The translations under genes were made by a program, and so were the position numbers. Below the pieces are notes generated by a model. That model was not told where the DNA came from. It saw only the letters and a list, made by a program, of their open reading frames with translations, and did no database searches. A DNA stretch of 64,000 nucleotides from contig VZRN01000794.1 in the NCBI GenBank assembly GCA_013397935.1, forward strand, positions 1,043,980-1,107,979, given 5' to 3'. The first letter of the stretch is position 1, and the number at the start of each line of letters is the position of its first letter. Positions 1 through 12,600 of the stretch are shown in pieces. Source of the DNA: Dasyornis broadbenti (taxonomy: Eukaryota > Chordata > Aves > Passeriformes > Dasyornithidae).

Positions 1-441
1 CTTCACACGCCCCCGACACATACACATCCCCCCCCCGCCGCCCCTGGCTGAGGGCAGACAAAGGAAGGCCTTGTGGTTCCAGCCCCTTTGTCAACTGTCA
101 CGCTTCAAGAAAAAGCAACCGAAAAGACAAAACCCACGAAGCTTTACGTAGCGGATGTGAAATGTACTCCGAGTAAATGCCGAGCTTTATGTGCCGTGCC
201 TTCCCACGTGCTGCCCGCCATCCACGCGGTGCTCCCCAGCAGCAGCCCCAGTGGCGGGGGGTTTTAGATCCCGTCGGGACAGGTTTAGATGCACAATTTC
301 AAAACCGGAACAGAAATAAAGCTCATGATCTACGATGCTAGTTACCTAAGCAAACAAAACCACTATATTTCTTTTTAAGGGAGGGATTTAGGCAGGGACG
401 GAATCTCAAATTTTTTTTTTCTGTTTTGTTGGGTTTTTTAG
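1..441 (+). other. 5' flank or intron upstream of the HNRNPH3 start exon
   Basis: The left part (about 1-270) is moderately GC-rich with C-runs; the rest is AT-rich and ends in a T-rich tract and an AG at 440-441 that serves as the 3' splice site of the ATG-bearing exon. A non-coding first exon and promoter are expected upstream, as in the human gene, but I cannot say whether any of it lies here. The 64-codon open frame at 73-267 has no recognisable content. Confidence 0.5.
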
Positions 442-460
442 GATTTAAATTAAATAAAAG

Positions 461-578
461 ATGGACTGGAGTGGAAAACACAATGGGCCCAATGATACAA
501 CCAATGATGGGACCGTGGTACGACTCCGAGGCCTGCCATTTGGTTGCAGCAAAGAAGAGATTGTTCAGTTTTTCCAAG
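461..578 (+). CDS. HNRNPH3: HNRNPH3 coding exon 1
   Basis: Encodes residues 1-40 and the start of qRRM A. The exon begins at 442 after the AG at 440-441, so only 19 nt of 5'UTR precede the ATG here. It ends CAAG|GTACTT and splits a Gly codon after its first base. Confidence 0.95.
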
Positions 579-3500
579 GTACTTCCAGTATAGTCGGAGT
601 GTAGTGGGTTTCTTTATAGTTTTCTTGTATCTTTTACACAATCTTTTATACATTTTTCATAGTTGTTAATGGGGTGGATGGGAAGGGATTGTGCTGAAGT
701 AGCTTGTCTTAAGTAAGAATTATGCCATGTAATTAAGCACAGATAATCACAGATGTAGTAGAACACAGACCATATCTAATTTTGTTGAGGTGGGAAACAT
801 ACCATGCATATTGGGGTAACTTGAATATTAGCATTTGGATCAGTTAAATTGCTTGATTGGTAGCTATATTTTCTTCATGTAACTTAGGTGGTTGTATTTT
901 TGCATAGTCTTAAAAGAAGTATGGCTAAATCCATTAATGTTTAATGAAAGATCATGGGCTTGTATTGTGTGATGGGGGAAAGAAGGTGGTTTTCTTTTTC
1001 GTTGTTGTTGTTTAGATATGCTTTAAGTATTTGATACAGATGGGAATGTTTCAGCCTTTAACACTGTTCCCCTTGACGGGGTTATTTGTCCTTGGGTTAA
1101 AGGGTTGGAAATCGTGCCAAATGGGATAACATTGACGCTGGACTACCAGGGGAGAAGCACAGGGGAGGCCTTCGTGCAGTTTGCTTCAAAGGAGATAGCA
1201 GAAAATGCTCTGGGGAAACACAAGGAAAGAATAGGGCACAGGTGGGGATGGAGAGTTTGGGATGGTGTTAAATCTTTATTTTTTGGGGGTTGTGGGTCAG
1301 TAATGCTTTTGGGGGGTTGGGGACCATTGGGGAATTGGCTGTTTTTAAGAATTTTTATAACTGATCCTAAGTTAACTTGGGAAATACAGTAGATTTGGGG
1401 GGTGGGGGAGACAGTATTGCACTGGGTAGTTTGCTAAACTCAGAAAATTGTTTCAATCATTCTCATGTAGGTAATTTGTCATAAATACTGCTATAGTCAG
1501 ACATTGTTTTTCAACAGTATGTTTCTCATACTGGAAAGATGTATTTTAAGCTTAATTTGTACAGCTAGAATTTCACGTAGTAATTTTTGCCACTGTAAAG
1601 TGAAAGATTTTTAATACACTTAAGATTCTTACAGTTTTGAGGAGAAACTTAAGTTGTATGGTATCTCTAGTCATCACTATTGGCTTGTATATTTAGTTCT
1701 AGAAAACGTAGTGTGGCCTTTTATAAAATTCAGACTGCTTCTGCCTGTGTTCTTACTAGTACCTTGAAAATGCTCTTTTATTAGATATATTGAAATCTTC
1801 AAAAGTAGTAAGAGCGAAATCAGAGGATTCTCTGACATGCCAAGAAGAATGATGGGACAACAGCGACCTGGACCATATGATAGACCATTAGGAGGAAGAG
1901 GGGGTTATTATGGAGCTGGGCGTGGAAGTATGTATGACAGAATGCGTCGAGGAGGTGGTGGATATGACGGTGGTATGTTCATCTAATGAACACAGGTTCT
2001 CTTGGCAGTTTCATGTTTCTGACATACTTGTCAAGAAATAAGGAAATGGCAGTAGCTGTAATGCCCACTAGGTTTGATGTATTTATCTGAAAAAACACTT
2101 GTAATATATCGTGAAATGTGGTTTAGCATTAAAGATGACTGTAAATAATAAGGCAACTATTTTTAGCAGAATCTGATATCACCATTTGCATGTTTCAGCC
2201 TCTGTTATATAAAAGAAATGTACTTCTGCACTGTGTTCAGAAATCCAGGTTTGACAGTCTGCAGAGGCTGTTTGCAAAGTGCTGGGTGCCCAGAGATTGC
2301 AAACTTGAGTGTTGTGTGTGCATTGCTCTGTGAATTCTGAGCAGTAATGTAATCGTTCCTTTCTTTCTCCATTGCACAGGATATGGTGGCTTTGATGATT
2401 ATGGTGGCTATAATAACTATGGCTATGGAAACGACGGCTATGACGACAGAATGAGGGATGGGAGAGGTAAAAGAAATTAATAGTTTGTGTAAAAAGGTTT
2501 TCCTGCTCTTTGAGTTGCAAGACACAGTATTTCCAAGACAGAAATAATAGCTTCATCATGCTACTTTGTAAAGAAGGTTGTTTAGAAAGGGGAGGGAATT
2601 GGGGAATTGTAAGAAAAGGTAAATAGATTGCTTAGGAGGGCTTCTGGTTAAGGTTTGGGTTGATACATGGGAAGTGTAAACACCATGCATTCAGTGGTAT
2701 AATTCAGTGCTTTCACGAAAAGAGTAGCGATGACTTTTGGCTTTTCATGATCTTAGAGGTGTGTGGGTTTTTTTGGTTTGGGTTTTCCAATAGGCATGGG
2801 AGGACATGGCTATGGAGCTGGAGATGCAGGGTCGGGGTTCCATGGTGGCGGTCATTTTGTTCACATGAGAGGGCTGCCTTTCCGAGCCACGGAAAACGAT
2901 ATTGCTAACGTAAGTACCACGGGGTAAAGGGCTTCCCCATGCCAGCAGTGTGCATGTCCCTATCTGTCCTAGTCCAAACTTGGGGAGAGTTCTCAAACAA
3001 GTCAGTGGTACATCTGCTAACTAATCATGGCCCTTCATGTGAGTTGCACAAAGCTAACGAGCTTTTATAAAGCTAGTGTGTGAGGTGGGATTACCAGAGA
3101 AGTCAGCAAAGCTATATTTAACAGTAATCCTTGTACTCTCTGCTCTTTCATTTCCAGAAAAGGTGTATTGCAGAGACAACAGTTACTGCAATCAGTATCC
3201 TCATTTTAAGGCCTTCCGAATTCAAGCTTATCTGATTTTTTGAAAATGACAGCAGATGTGAAACTTAGATTGCTTAGTTTGCGTATTTGTTTGTTGACCT
3301 GAGACTTTATTTCAGGAAGGACAGGATGGGAAGACTGTAGAGCGCTGTGTTGGCTTAGACAGGACTGTATCCCTCCCATTACTCCTAAGAAATCAGGGTG
3401 GCAGATAAAAGCATGTCTGCAGGATTTTGGGAATGCATTCTTGTGTCAGTGTAGATGCATTGTTTGTAGGGGAAAAAGCTTTCTTGGGATACAAGGCCTG

Positions 3501-5158
3501 GTTTAAACATAGCACGTCCTTGGAGAGAGGCTATCTTGCCAGTTGCACTTATATATTATATATGCAGAACTTCATTCTTAAGCTTGTGTTGGTTTTCTTT
3601 TGTTGGGGGGTTTAGTTTACTTAAATTGAGATGTATTTTCATGTGTCAGTTTGATTTGATTTAGTGTAAAGAGTGTGACAACAAGGGCCAAAAGTCGGGA
3701 TTTGGTCTAGAGCTGTGAGGAAGAGCAGTCTGATTGAGAGGCAGCTTCTCTTGAATTACATGAATGCATCCTTACTTTGAGAAATCTTAAGAAGCAGAGC
3801 CAAATTAAAACCAACTGATTTTTTTCCTGTCGAGGATAGCATCGCATTAGACTGTTGCTCAAAGCAGTGTGTGCGGGCAGGAGTTGTTATTGATATTTTG
3901 ACTTTCAAAGAAAGGTGCTCAAGCTCTCTAGCTGCAGCTCTGCAAGCTGTGTAGTAATAATGGATTGTAAATGTGGGTTGACCTGATGTTGAATGTTCCA
4001 CAGCCACTAAGCGATACTTGAGAAATCAGTAGTTAAATTTATGTGGTAGGATGACATTGAATTGATGCAGTGCACCATTAACCATGGGAATGCAAAAGAA
4101 GTACCTGGCTTGAATTCTCTCTTAACGTGATTCGGTTTTAAATTTGTTTTTTCTTTAGTTTTTCTCGCCATTGAACCCTATAAGAGTTCACATTGATATT
4201 GGAGCAGATGGGAGAGCTACAGGAGAGGCAGATGTGGAATTTGTAACACATGAGGATGCAGTAGCTGCCATGTCCAAGGATAAGAATCACATGCGTGAGT
4301 GTCGTGTTCCCTGAAGCTGCCGCTTGGCCTGGCTTTAGCAGGGCAAGCAGAGCTTTGAGCAGCAGATCCATCCTAAGGTTTTCACCATTTACCACATTGC
4401 AAACTGTCTGCTACATGTAGGGGGGAAGGGGTTGCTTTGTATCTATCTCTGCTTCTGATCTGGGAAACAACATACAAAGCAAGGCCTTTTTTTTTTTTTT
4501 TTTTTTCCTTCTTCTTACAGAGCATCGATATATTGAACTATTCCTGAATTCCACTGCTGGAGGTGGCTCTGGAATGGGAGGCTATGGCAGAGATGGAATG
4601 GGTACGCATCAGTTGCATACTTAGCTGATGTTTTGCCAAGTCTAATGAGTTACAGGCTTGTAATGGTGCACTTTTGGCTTTGCAGATCAAGGTTACGGTT
4701 CTGTTGGTAGAATGGGAATGGGTAGCAATTACAGCGGTGGATATGGAACTCCTGATGGCTTGGGCGGATATAGTAAGTACAAGTTCTTTTTTGAATACTT
4801 GGTGGAGGAAGTGTGATGAGGGTCTGTCTTCTGACAGACGGGGGTGGGGGCAAGGGTGGTGGGCTTGGGGCTGGGAGAAAGGAAGGAGGGGCAATGGCTT
4901 CTTGAAACTGCAAATCTCTCAGGGCTTTACACATTGTGCTACTGCAGCACATGCTGGTTAAGAGCAGTAGTGCTGCAGTATTGTTAGCGTAAGTTTTCTT
5001 CAACCAACTGTTCTGTATTACCCATCCCATTTCTTCTTTTTTTAAGGTATGTATGCGTGACCTTGTGTCAATTGTTTTCAGGTCGTGGCAGTGGAAATAG
5101 TGGAGGATACTATGGGCAAGGCAGTATGGGTGGAGGAGGATGGCGTGGGATGTATTGA
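461..5158 (+). CDS. HNRNPH3: HNRNPH3, heterogeneous nuclear ribonucleoprotein H3 (complete, 9 coding exons)
   Basis: Nuclear RNA-binding protein of the hnRNP H/F family, which binds G-rich RNA through quasi-RRMs and influences splicing. Joining 461-578, 1103-1241, 1785-1972, 2380-2466, 2794-2909, 4159-4294, 4521-4601, 4686-4772 and 5082-5158 gives 1029 nt: 342 residues plus TGA, against about 346 in human. qRRM A covers residues ~16-95 (LRGLPFGCSKEEI, GEAFVQF). A Gly/Tyr/Arg-rich linker covers ~105-197. qRRM B covers ~199-274 (MRGLPFRATENDI, GEADVEF). The tail, ~275-342, is Gly/Tyr/Ser-rich and ends WRGMY. Like other H3 proteins it lacks the first of the three qRRMs found in H and F. The start fits the family N-terminus (MDW..KHNGPND). 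The small size difference from human lies mainly in the Gly-rich part encoded by exon 7. All junctions use GT/AG and keep frame. Confidence 0.97.
1103..1241 (+). CDS. HNRNPH3: HNRNPH3 coding exon 2
   Basis: Encodes residues 40-86, the core of qRRM A with RSTGEAFVQFASKEIAENAL. Acceptor TTAAAG before 1103, donor GTGGGG at 1242. An Arg codon is split across the next junction. Confidence 0.95.
1785..1972 (+). CDS. HNRNPH3: HNRNPH3 coding exon 3
   Basis: Encodes residues 86-149: the end of qRRM A (YIEIFKSS) and the Arg/Gly/Tyr-rich linker (GQQRPGPYDRP, GGRGGYYGAGRGSMYDRMRR). Acceptor TTTATTAG, donor GTATGT. Confidence 0.95.
2380..2466 (+). CDS. HNRNPH3: HNRNPH3 coding exon 4
   Basis: Encodes residues 149-178, a Gly/Tyr/Asp/Asn-rich stretch (GGFDDYGGYNNYGYGNDGY) of low complexity. 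Acceptor ATTGCACAG, donor GTAAAA. Confidence 0.94.
2794..2909 (+). CDS. HNRNPH3: HNRNPH3 coding exon 5
   Basis: Encodes residues 178-216: the end of the Gly-rich linker and the first strand and helix of qRRM B (HFVHMRGLPFRATENDIAN). Ends in phase 0 at AAC|GTAAGT. Confidence 0.95.
2910..4158 (+). other. HNRNPH3 intron 5, longest intron of the gene
   Basis: About 1.25 kb between strong splice sites (GTAAGT and TTTCTTTAG). The short open frames on both strands show no recognisable protein, and I see no repeat or RNA gene in it. Confidence 0.7.
4159..4294 (+). CDS. HNRNPH3: HNRNPH3 coding exon 6
   Basis: Encodes residues 217-262, most of qRRM B including GRATGEADVEFVTHEDAVAA. Acceptor TTTCTTTAG, donor GTGAGT. 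Confidence 0.95.
4521..4601 (+). CDS. HNRNPH3: HNRNPH3 coding exon 7
   Basis: Encodes residues 262-289: the last strand of qRRM B (HRYIELFLNS) and the start of the Gly-rich tail. Compared with the human protein as I remember it, one copy of a short GGSGM-type repeat is absent. Preceded by a run of about 20 T and CTTCTTACAG. Confidence 0.94.
4686..4772 (+). CDS. HNRNPH3: HNRNPH3 coding exon 8
   Basis: Encodes residues 289-318 of the tail (GYGSVGRMGMGSNYSGGYG). Acceptor TTTGCAG, donor GTAAGT. The human gene is known for alternative use of exons in this tail; nothing here shows whether this one is skipped. Confidence 0.94.
5082..5158 (+). CDS. HNRNPH3: HNRNPH3 coding exon 9 with stop
   Basis: Encodes residues 318-342, ending GGGGWRGMY and TGA at 5156-5158. 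Acceptor ATTGTTTTCAG. The 3'UTR follows. Confidence 0.95.
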
Positions 5159-5362
5159 AGGATAGCCTTGCTTCTGCAAAACACCTTGGAAGAAACAGTC
5201 TCTGGTCTACTAGACTTTCTTACAAAATTTAATTTCTTTTGTATTTTAAGAACTTTATAATGACTGAAGGAATGTGTTTTCACAATATTATTTGGTAAGC
5301 AACAGATTGTGATGGGAAAATCTGTTTTCTGTAGGTTTTATTTGTTGCATACTCTGACTTTA

Positions 5363-5368
5363 AATAAA
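5363..5368 (+). terminator. HNRNPH3 poly(A) signal AATAAA
   Basis: Canonical hexamer about 205 nt after the stop. A second AATAAA at 6386-6391 would give a longer 3'UTR of about 1.2 kb. Which is used cannot be told from sequence. Confidence 0.75.
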
Positions 5369-5389
5369 TTTTTATATTCAAACCACTGA

Positions 5390-7650
5390 TGTTGATACTT
5401 TTTATACTATTTACTCCTAAGGATGTATTACATATTCAAGACTACAGTCGGTTTAAGATGTTGTACTATGGTTCCATAAAGGTGGTTGTACTGTAACTCC
5501 TATGAACACTGATTCAGTTCTATGTAATCTTGGTCTAGTGATCAAATTTAAACATTCACTTGTTTAAGGGGAGAAAGGTAGATGAATAGGCTAGTTTATT
5601 TGGTAATGATTTTCCTAAACCCTTTTGATAAGCTGTATGTAATAATTGCACCATGGCATAAAGCTATGGAGGCTCAAAAGTCATTGTTCTGGCTTCCTTC
5701 CTCCTGCTGCCAGCACCTCCCCTCAAATGCACACCTGTGTGAATGAGCAGCACCCCTGTTTTCTGCCTCCACACCACCAAGCAGCCACATATATTTCCAC
5801 GCTTTGCTGTAGTGTTTTAGAGCCTGCATTTCACACACGTAACCTGCAAACTGAAACACTAGCACAGCTTTTAACTAACATGACATGGGTCAAATATGAG
5901 TTCATTTGAATCTTTTTACTTAGTATTTTTCACAAACATGCTTTTGGGAAGAGTGGGGGATTTGGAAGCAAGTTACTTCTTTTCTTTCTTGAAATTGTTG
6001 TATTTAAACCGGTTCAGCTTTTTTTTTCATTGCACAGAGCTATTTGTCTGTATTTGTTAAAAGTTTGCCAAGCCATTCTACATAGGAGCTCATTAGAAGC
6101 CAAGATCTCTAAAATATCTATAGGCCCAATACTTGTTCGGTAATACAACCCAAACACCTTGATAAAACTTCTTGTGCATTTGTGACATGTAAGATATGTA
6201 AGAAACTTATTGTTTGAAGACACTTAACATACCTGATGTGTAATGGAAAAAGGTATTTATTCTTCTGAGCCAGTGTGATCTCCCAAATTAACTGCTTTGT
6301 CCTCAATGCCTCCCTTAAAATGTCAAATGTGATCTTGGGTATTGCAAGTCTGTCACCTGTTTTGCTAGTACTGTGTTATATCTGTAATAAATGTCTTCTT
6401 GTGGGAGAGAGAATGGAGTTTATTTCACTAGAGATGGGTTTGGGTGTCAAAGGGACTGGAAGAACTGAAAATGGTAACTGGCACAGGAAGCTTTCCAAGC
6501 ACTGGAGCAGTTTTGGCTAGGAAGGGGAGGGAAAATGAATTTTTAACTATTTGAACTTGTTGCTCCTCAGAACTAAGGGGTTCTTGGTCTGTTGCCAGAA
6601 AAGCCGAGCCGTTTCTCAAGTGGCAGTGGTCAGGACCAGTTAATTCAATTGCAGGAAAAATACACTAAGGTGAAGGAAAGCCTGTTTTTACCGTGGGCAC
6701 AGCAGAGCTGAACTGCCAAGCTGTCCATACTTGCTTCCTCGCTTGGGAACATCTGGTGTTCCATCTCAGGAGAAGGAGCCCTGACACCTGCCTAAGACTC
6801 GCCTTGGGAGAGCAGGGTGGGCTAGTTCCCTGAGCTCTGTACAACCAGGCAATTTGCACTTCAGTGCCAGCCAACGCAATTCCACTGTGCAGGACAGTGA
6901 ATCCCTTCTGCCTATCCTGTCCCTTCACCCTGTAACGAGAGCAGCGTTCAGACTTGAGCCTTTCAGGTCACTTAAGCAGCATTTAAATGGCAGAGGAATT
7001 GAACAGCGGTTTCCCAGCCCGTGGGGCCGGTGCAGGTTTTATGGCCGTGTATTCCAGCCTTGTGAGTGAAGAGCCCTGGGGGCTGCAGTGCTCGGCTCCT
7101 GCTGAGAAGCGCCACGTGAGGGCTGCGAGGAATGGCCGGGCGTTCCCTTCGCTGCCAGGCAGGCGGAGCAAACACGCTGTGAACCCCTCCGCTGTGGGGC
7201 GGGGGCGCAGCTCCCGTGAGCCCCGGGCGGGGAGGAGCAGGAGGAACAGCGCCTTTTCTCTGGGTGCTTGGTAACGCCCCCAGAGCAGGAAGGCAGGAGT
7301 CGTTTCATTTCCCAAGAGGAATAAAAGGCTGCTCTGAGGCTGTCTGCACAGTTCCAGGTTCCCGTGGGTACCCCACAGCTCTTCCCGTGCTCTGTGAGAA
7401 GGATTTAGAATCAAGAGCAGGGTTTTACAGAAAGATAGAGATACAGCATTGGTCACAGTGGTACCCAAAAACCTTAAAGGCAGGCCAGGCATGTAGTTTG
7501 ATGCCAAGGGAAACGAAACCACGTGGAACATTCAGCATTCATTTTGATTGAGGCAGAAAGTCTTACCTGGAGTCAGTAATAGCAATCTGAATAATTATAC
7601 ACTTTTCCCATGCAAATAGGCAGCACAGAGGGGAAGAAAAGATGGCAGTT
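5390..7650. other. Tail-to-tail interval between HNRNPH3 and RUFY2
   Basis: No gene recognised. Mostly AT-rich, possibly the distal HNRNPH3 3'UTR up to about 6400, then a GC-rich block around 6960-7300 with CpGs, where open frames on both strands (182 codons on -, 111 on +) lack family resemblance. It sits at the convergent 3' ends of two genes, so it is not an obvious promoter for either. Confidence 0.6.
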
Positions 7651-7666
7651 AAGTAACAGAAGTTAA

Positions 7667-7672
7667 TTTATT
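7667..7672 (-). terminator. Candidate RUFY2 distal poly(A) signal
   Basis: AATAAA on the - strand, about 1.85 kb after the RUFY2 stop. A second candidate is at 8038-8043. The region 9516 down to here is otherwise without recognisable coding content and fits a 3'UTR. The choice between the two is not decidable from sequence. Confidence 0.45.
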
Positions 7673-9516
7673 GCACATTATGGAAATGCACTATATTCTT
7701 ATTTTAAAATATTGCCTATTTTAAATTATTTCTGTTTAGCTGCATACTTTTTGACAAGTTACTTGTTAAAGCAGTACAGAGTAGCTTTATCCTACCATCT
7801 CTATCCTACATCAAATCCTGCTGCCTCCATGCCTGCCCCACTTAATGCCCACCGGAAAACACTCTCAGGAGGCACATGAGCAGCACCTGATTGTGTCTTT
7901 AGCAGGGTACCCCACTCACCAGCACAGGCAAAGGTTTTCTAAGCAACTTGAACAAGTCATCATAAAATACAATACTGTTAATTACAAATTTTGATAAAGT
8001 GACATTATTCCCTTAGTTAAGTTACAGATCACTTATATTTATTTTTTTCCAAAAGTTATTTACAGATTTACAAGTATTTGTGTGGTATTTTACAAAAAGT
8101 TACATCAGGTCATTTTAAAAACATTTTTCTTTACAAAAGCTACATAAGCAAGTACATTAGGTGTTAAAAAGAATAACTGTGTTAGCTTTTAGGATATTCA
8201 CTAAATCCCTATCCTCAGAGACAAAGCCAAGCTAAACAAAGTGCAAGGACAACTCAAAGACCTGTTTGCAAGCCTCCCTTCTGCTGTCAGCAGTGCTACT
8301 CCAAGCCCACAGATGAAGGAACTGTGGGGCTGATAATTCTGGAGCATGGAGGATCCAGGGCTGGAGCCCATCCCAGAAGTGACTAAAGGGAAGAGGGTAC
8401 AGTGCAATGAGGTGGAAGTGAGGGCAATTTATCAAAGGATATTATTTCTATTTGCCTAGGGAAAGAACAAGGATTTTACGTTCCAGCAAAAGTTACTATC
8501 AACATCAAGAGTGGTTAGATTCAGAAGGGCTCTTCAAAAAAAATGAAGTTTAGGAACCAGCTCTGAAAGTTTGAGAAAGATGGCAACAAAATAAGGAAGA
8601 GCCTTCGTGTCCAACACAGAAAGGATGTGGTCCCCAGTATTTAATCCCAGTCTGTCTAGGTGATTTCTAGAGCTATGCAGTGACTACACGTACAAGCTTG
8701 AGAGCATGACTTGCATGAAAAAAATGCAGAGACTTGTTCAAGGTTACAGACAATGTCAGACAAGAGGTCTGTGGTGAACAGCTCTCTTTTAATGGAAACA
8801 CAGATATATCAAATTCATAGTTCATTTGAAAAAATCATTCAGCAAAACACACCCTCCTTCAGCAAGTGCCCCAAGGCACTATTTGTTCCCTGTCTGACAG
8901 AATCTCCCCTTACACCTGGGAGTGCACAGAACAGAGCTGCCAGTGCAGTACTCTTGGATGTATCAAACCCTGATCATGAAGAGGAAGTAAACGAGCACAC
9001 GGTTATTTGGCAATAACTGCTCAGACCACTGCATTAATTACCATACTTTTTTCTGTGCTATTCAAAACCAGCTACTGCACGGTTTTGCTTCACAACAGCC
9101 CATCACAGGCGCACTCTGCAGCAGAACTAGGTTGGACTTGTGGCACATTAGCCTGTAAGAGTATCACCTTTACCCAGATCACCTTAACAACTCAAATAGG
9201 CATCCAATACACATTAACACTGACACTCCTGTATAAACTGCCCTGCTTCCTCCTCCCAAAAGAGCTGCTGAGCCATTTGGTAGACACACATTCTCATCTG
9301 TTTTCTATTTTTTTCCTTTTTATATTTGCATTTTCTACATTTGGGTCCCATTTTCTCCATTTGTTTCAAGAGGAAGCAGAGAAGTAACTCGTCCACAGTG
9401 CCTTGAAATTGCAACTCTACACTGCTTACCTGAAAGTCTGGAAATACTGCTGTACATTCTTTAGTTGGTGTTGGGTTTTTTACAGGATGAGCTTAATACC
9501 AGAATTAATAAACATC

Positions 9517-9660
9517 TTATGGCACGTTAGAAGAGCACCTCTGTATAAGAATTGCATGGCAGGAGTCACAGACCCGGACAGGTTTTGGCGAAGAGGGCAG
9601 AGGCAGTTCATTGTCAGAACAGGCATTGCAGAAGATCTCTCCACAGTTCCTACAATGATG
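9517..9660 (-). CDS. RUFY2: RUFY2 coding exon 18 with stop
   Basis: Encodes residues 560-606, from HHCRNCG to the end ([11 protein letters not shown]), with TAA at 9519-9517. It carries six of the eight FYVE zinc ligands. Acceptor ATTGTTTAG, phase 0. Confidence 0.96.
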   Translation of the reverse strand, partial: HHCRNCGEIFCNACSDNELPLPSSPKPVRVCDSCHAILIQRCSSNVP

Positions 9661-12600
9661 CTAAACAATGGGCAGAAAATTAAAAATTTAAATTTACAAT
9701 GGAAATGTACTTGGTAACTGGATACCAATAAACAATACACACACAGCAATCCAAAACATAATTCCCTTTTTCTTCCTGGGTCTGAGCATGGAGTCAGTTT
9801 TCAAAAGATAATTCATCTACATCCCAAACTAGATGCAATCCTACACAGCTGATGTTTGTCTAGGATTGCATCACAGATAGATAGATCTAGGTCTGTCTGG
9901 GACCTTTTTATTTTTAAATATATATACATGCTTTGAAAATTTAATTGAAACCCTGGATTAAGAATATATTCTGCTACATAAAAATACAGCATGAGTAATG
10001 ATATTCAAAATGGTGCATGCTTCTGTCACGTAGCTAATTGAGATTTAACATAAAAGGGTAAAGAAGAATTCCTGCACACATTAATAAAGCATGGAAATTA
10101 ATGTCACATTTTACTTTAAAATTACAATAAACTCATATTTTCTTACTGTATTGTATAAAAAATACCATAAAAAGACTTCTACACATTTCAAATTCTAGCA
10201 GTGCCAGAGCTGATAAGAGTTTGAGATAACGATTCCACGAAGTAGTTAAGTAATTTTTAACTAAGTTCCTTTGGGGAACTTCACCAAGCCACTGTTTATT
10301 TTGAAATTAGGGCCCAGCTGCATTGTATGTATTAAAGAACTAGAAAAAACATCTCAAAAATAACTCTGCATTCACCTGATCACTGACATTTCATGCCACA
10401 CCTCTAAGATAATTAAGTAATAATTGTAATAACAGTTACATAATAGTTGTAAACAAGTTGGGAGAAATTTTGTTCAAGTTTTACCTTCCTTTTGGAAAGT
10501 GAAAATTCCTTTTCACATAGCTTGCAATGAGTGGCCTCTTTGTCCTTCAACCAAACCTGGCCCTGGAGAAAAATTAACATAATTATATGTATCTGATGAA
10601 GTTAAACTTTGGGCTCCAGGGGACAAGAGAAATGAAGAGCAGAACATTCACTGCCTGAATACTCAGTGCCCTGGGACCAGTGTAAAGTCACACAGACACT
10701 CGAAAGCAGCACGGGACTGCTCCAAAACACTGCAAAACCTGAGGGGACAAGACAGAGCAGGAAAAGGTGCAAAGAGAACATGCTCAAGGCAGTAAAGGTG
10801 GCAGTGGCTGAGCTGGGAAAGCAGAAAGGCATTCAAGTCTCAGAGTGAAGCCTATGGCCCTGCTCATCACATGAGAACAGTCCTCAAGATGCAGGGAAGC
10901 AAAAAAAAAAAAACCCAGGTCAGTGTCAAGAACTGTCAACTTCCTTCCGTCTAAACCACTTAATAAACCCAGGAATCTGCTCAACCATTTTGGACACCAT
11001 TACTTGGGCTGAAATAAAATACCAGGTGACACAACAGATGAGCAAACATGTGCAGACAAAAATCTCCGCTCTCAAGTGCTCCCTGCTATCTCTGAGAAAG
11101 TCCCAAACCTGTTGATATTACAGATCATATTTTATCAGCTTTGGTGCTACAACTTAATTCCTTGGATGATCAAATAATTCTTGATCTCTGAGAAGTACAA
11201 TGCAGGCTAAGCTCAGCTGGCTACACATTCTGTCCCAGATACACTCTAGAAATTACAGAAGGGTGTGTACCACTGCAAGAAAAGTGGCAAAAACACACAG
11301 CTGTGCATCAAAGAAGGAAAACCAAAAGCAAATGAGCTTTTTCCAGGGGCTTACAGGGAGTCTGTGGTTCTCTCCCACTGGAGGAAGTCATACAATGAAC
11401 CTCTCGGGAGTAGGTGCTGTTGGAGAGAAGTGTTCTCATGCTTATGAAAGGTTCCAAAAAGAACAGTTTTAAAAAAATGTTTCTTTACCCAAAATGCTAC
11501 TAACCTGCAATGCTTTGTTCGCTTCTTTTATATCTTCTATTTTCAGCTTTGATCTAAAGAATAAGATAATGCTATTTCAAACTTCTACATGGTCAGTTAT
11601 GGTCTAACAACTTAAAAAGTTGGTTTAGGTACTTAAAAAATTTTAAGCCAAGTCCTCTGAACAAGAGTATGAAACCCCATTATGTCATTCTGATAATTGG
11701 TTAATTATCAAAATAATAATAATATTATCATATACAGTCTAACGTGCATGACCACTGTCCCACCATTTTTCTTAACTCAAGTTTATATGACAAAAATTAA
11801 TATGTGTAAGTCATCCTGAATAACTAAATTACTCGCTCAGCTTGGATGCCAGTTCTTGGAGAGCAGCTTCTTGGTCTTCACATATGCTTTTCAGTTGCTT
11901 GTTCTTTTCCTGAAGTTTAAGGAACTCCTTAAAACAAAACAAACAAAATAAAATGAAACCAAATTATTCTCAAATTCTATTTGCCTGCTGCCTAGAAAGC
12001 TGCTCCTACTGAAGCCGATCTTGCTGAGAAAGCCAAGTAAATGAGTGATCCCTCACTACTAAGGTTCCAAATCCAACCTGAACAGCCACCACTCCAGATT
12101 AAACTGTCTTAGACCCCAAGAGATAATGAAGCATTTCTGCTTCTGTAGCCCACTTCAGGGAGAAAATAAATCCAGCTGACTGGAGAGCCCAAGACCGCTA
12201 GAGAGCCATGGGTACAGAGTCAGAGGGAAGCTGAAGCACTTTCTGGCCTATGGTGAGAGGACAAAGCCTTCAACACAACTGAGCATGCAAAACAAGGATT
12301 TAATTATTCCTTATCCAAAGTACTAAGCTGTGATCTGAGGAATAAATGGGGAGTAAAAAGCCCACTTTTTTCCTTCTTCTATTTATGAGAATACATTAAC
12401 CTTTCTTACATATTTGCAGAATATTTTTAAAATACCATGTCTAAGTCCATAATTAACTTTGCAGTCAATTTCTAAATTACTAGTCAAAATTTGTTGGAGA
12501 ATTTACTTTCTTAAGGTTAACTATTTCTTGTGTCTCTGTTCTCAGATGAGATACAGTTTCCTTTTCCTTTTGAAGATCATCCTCTAGGGTTTGCCGCCAC

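Noticed and set aside
6983..7531. 182-codon open frame on the - strand
   Set aside because: Lies in a GC-rich patch with overlapping frames on the other strand, shows no family motif and has no splice or initiation context; judged a composition artefact.
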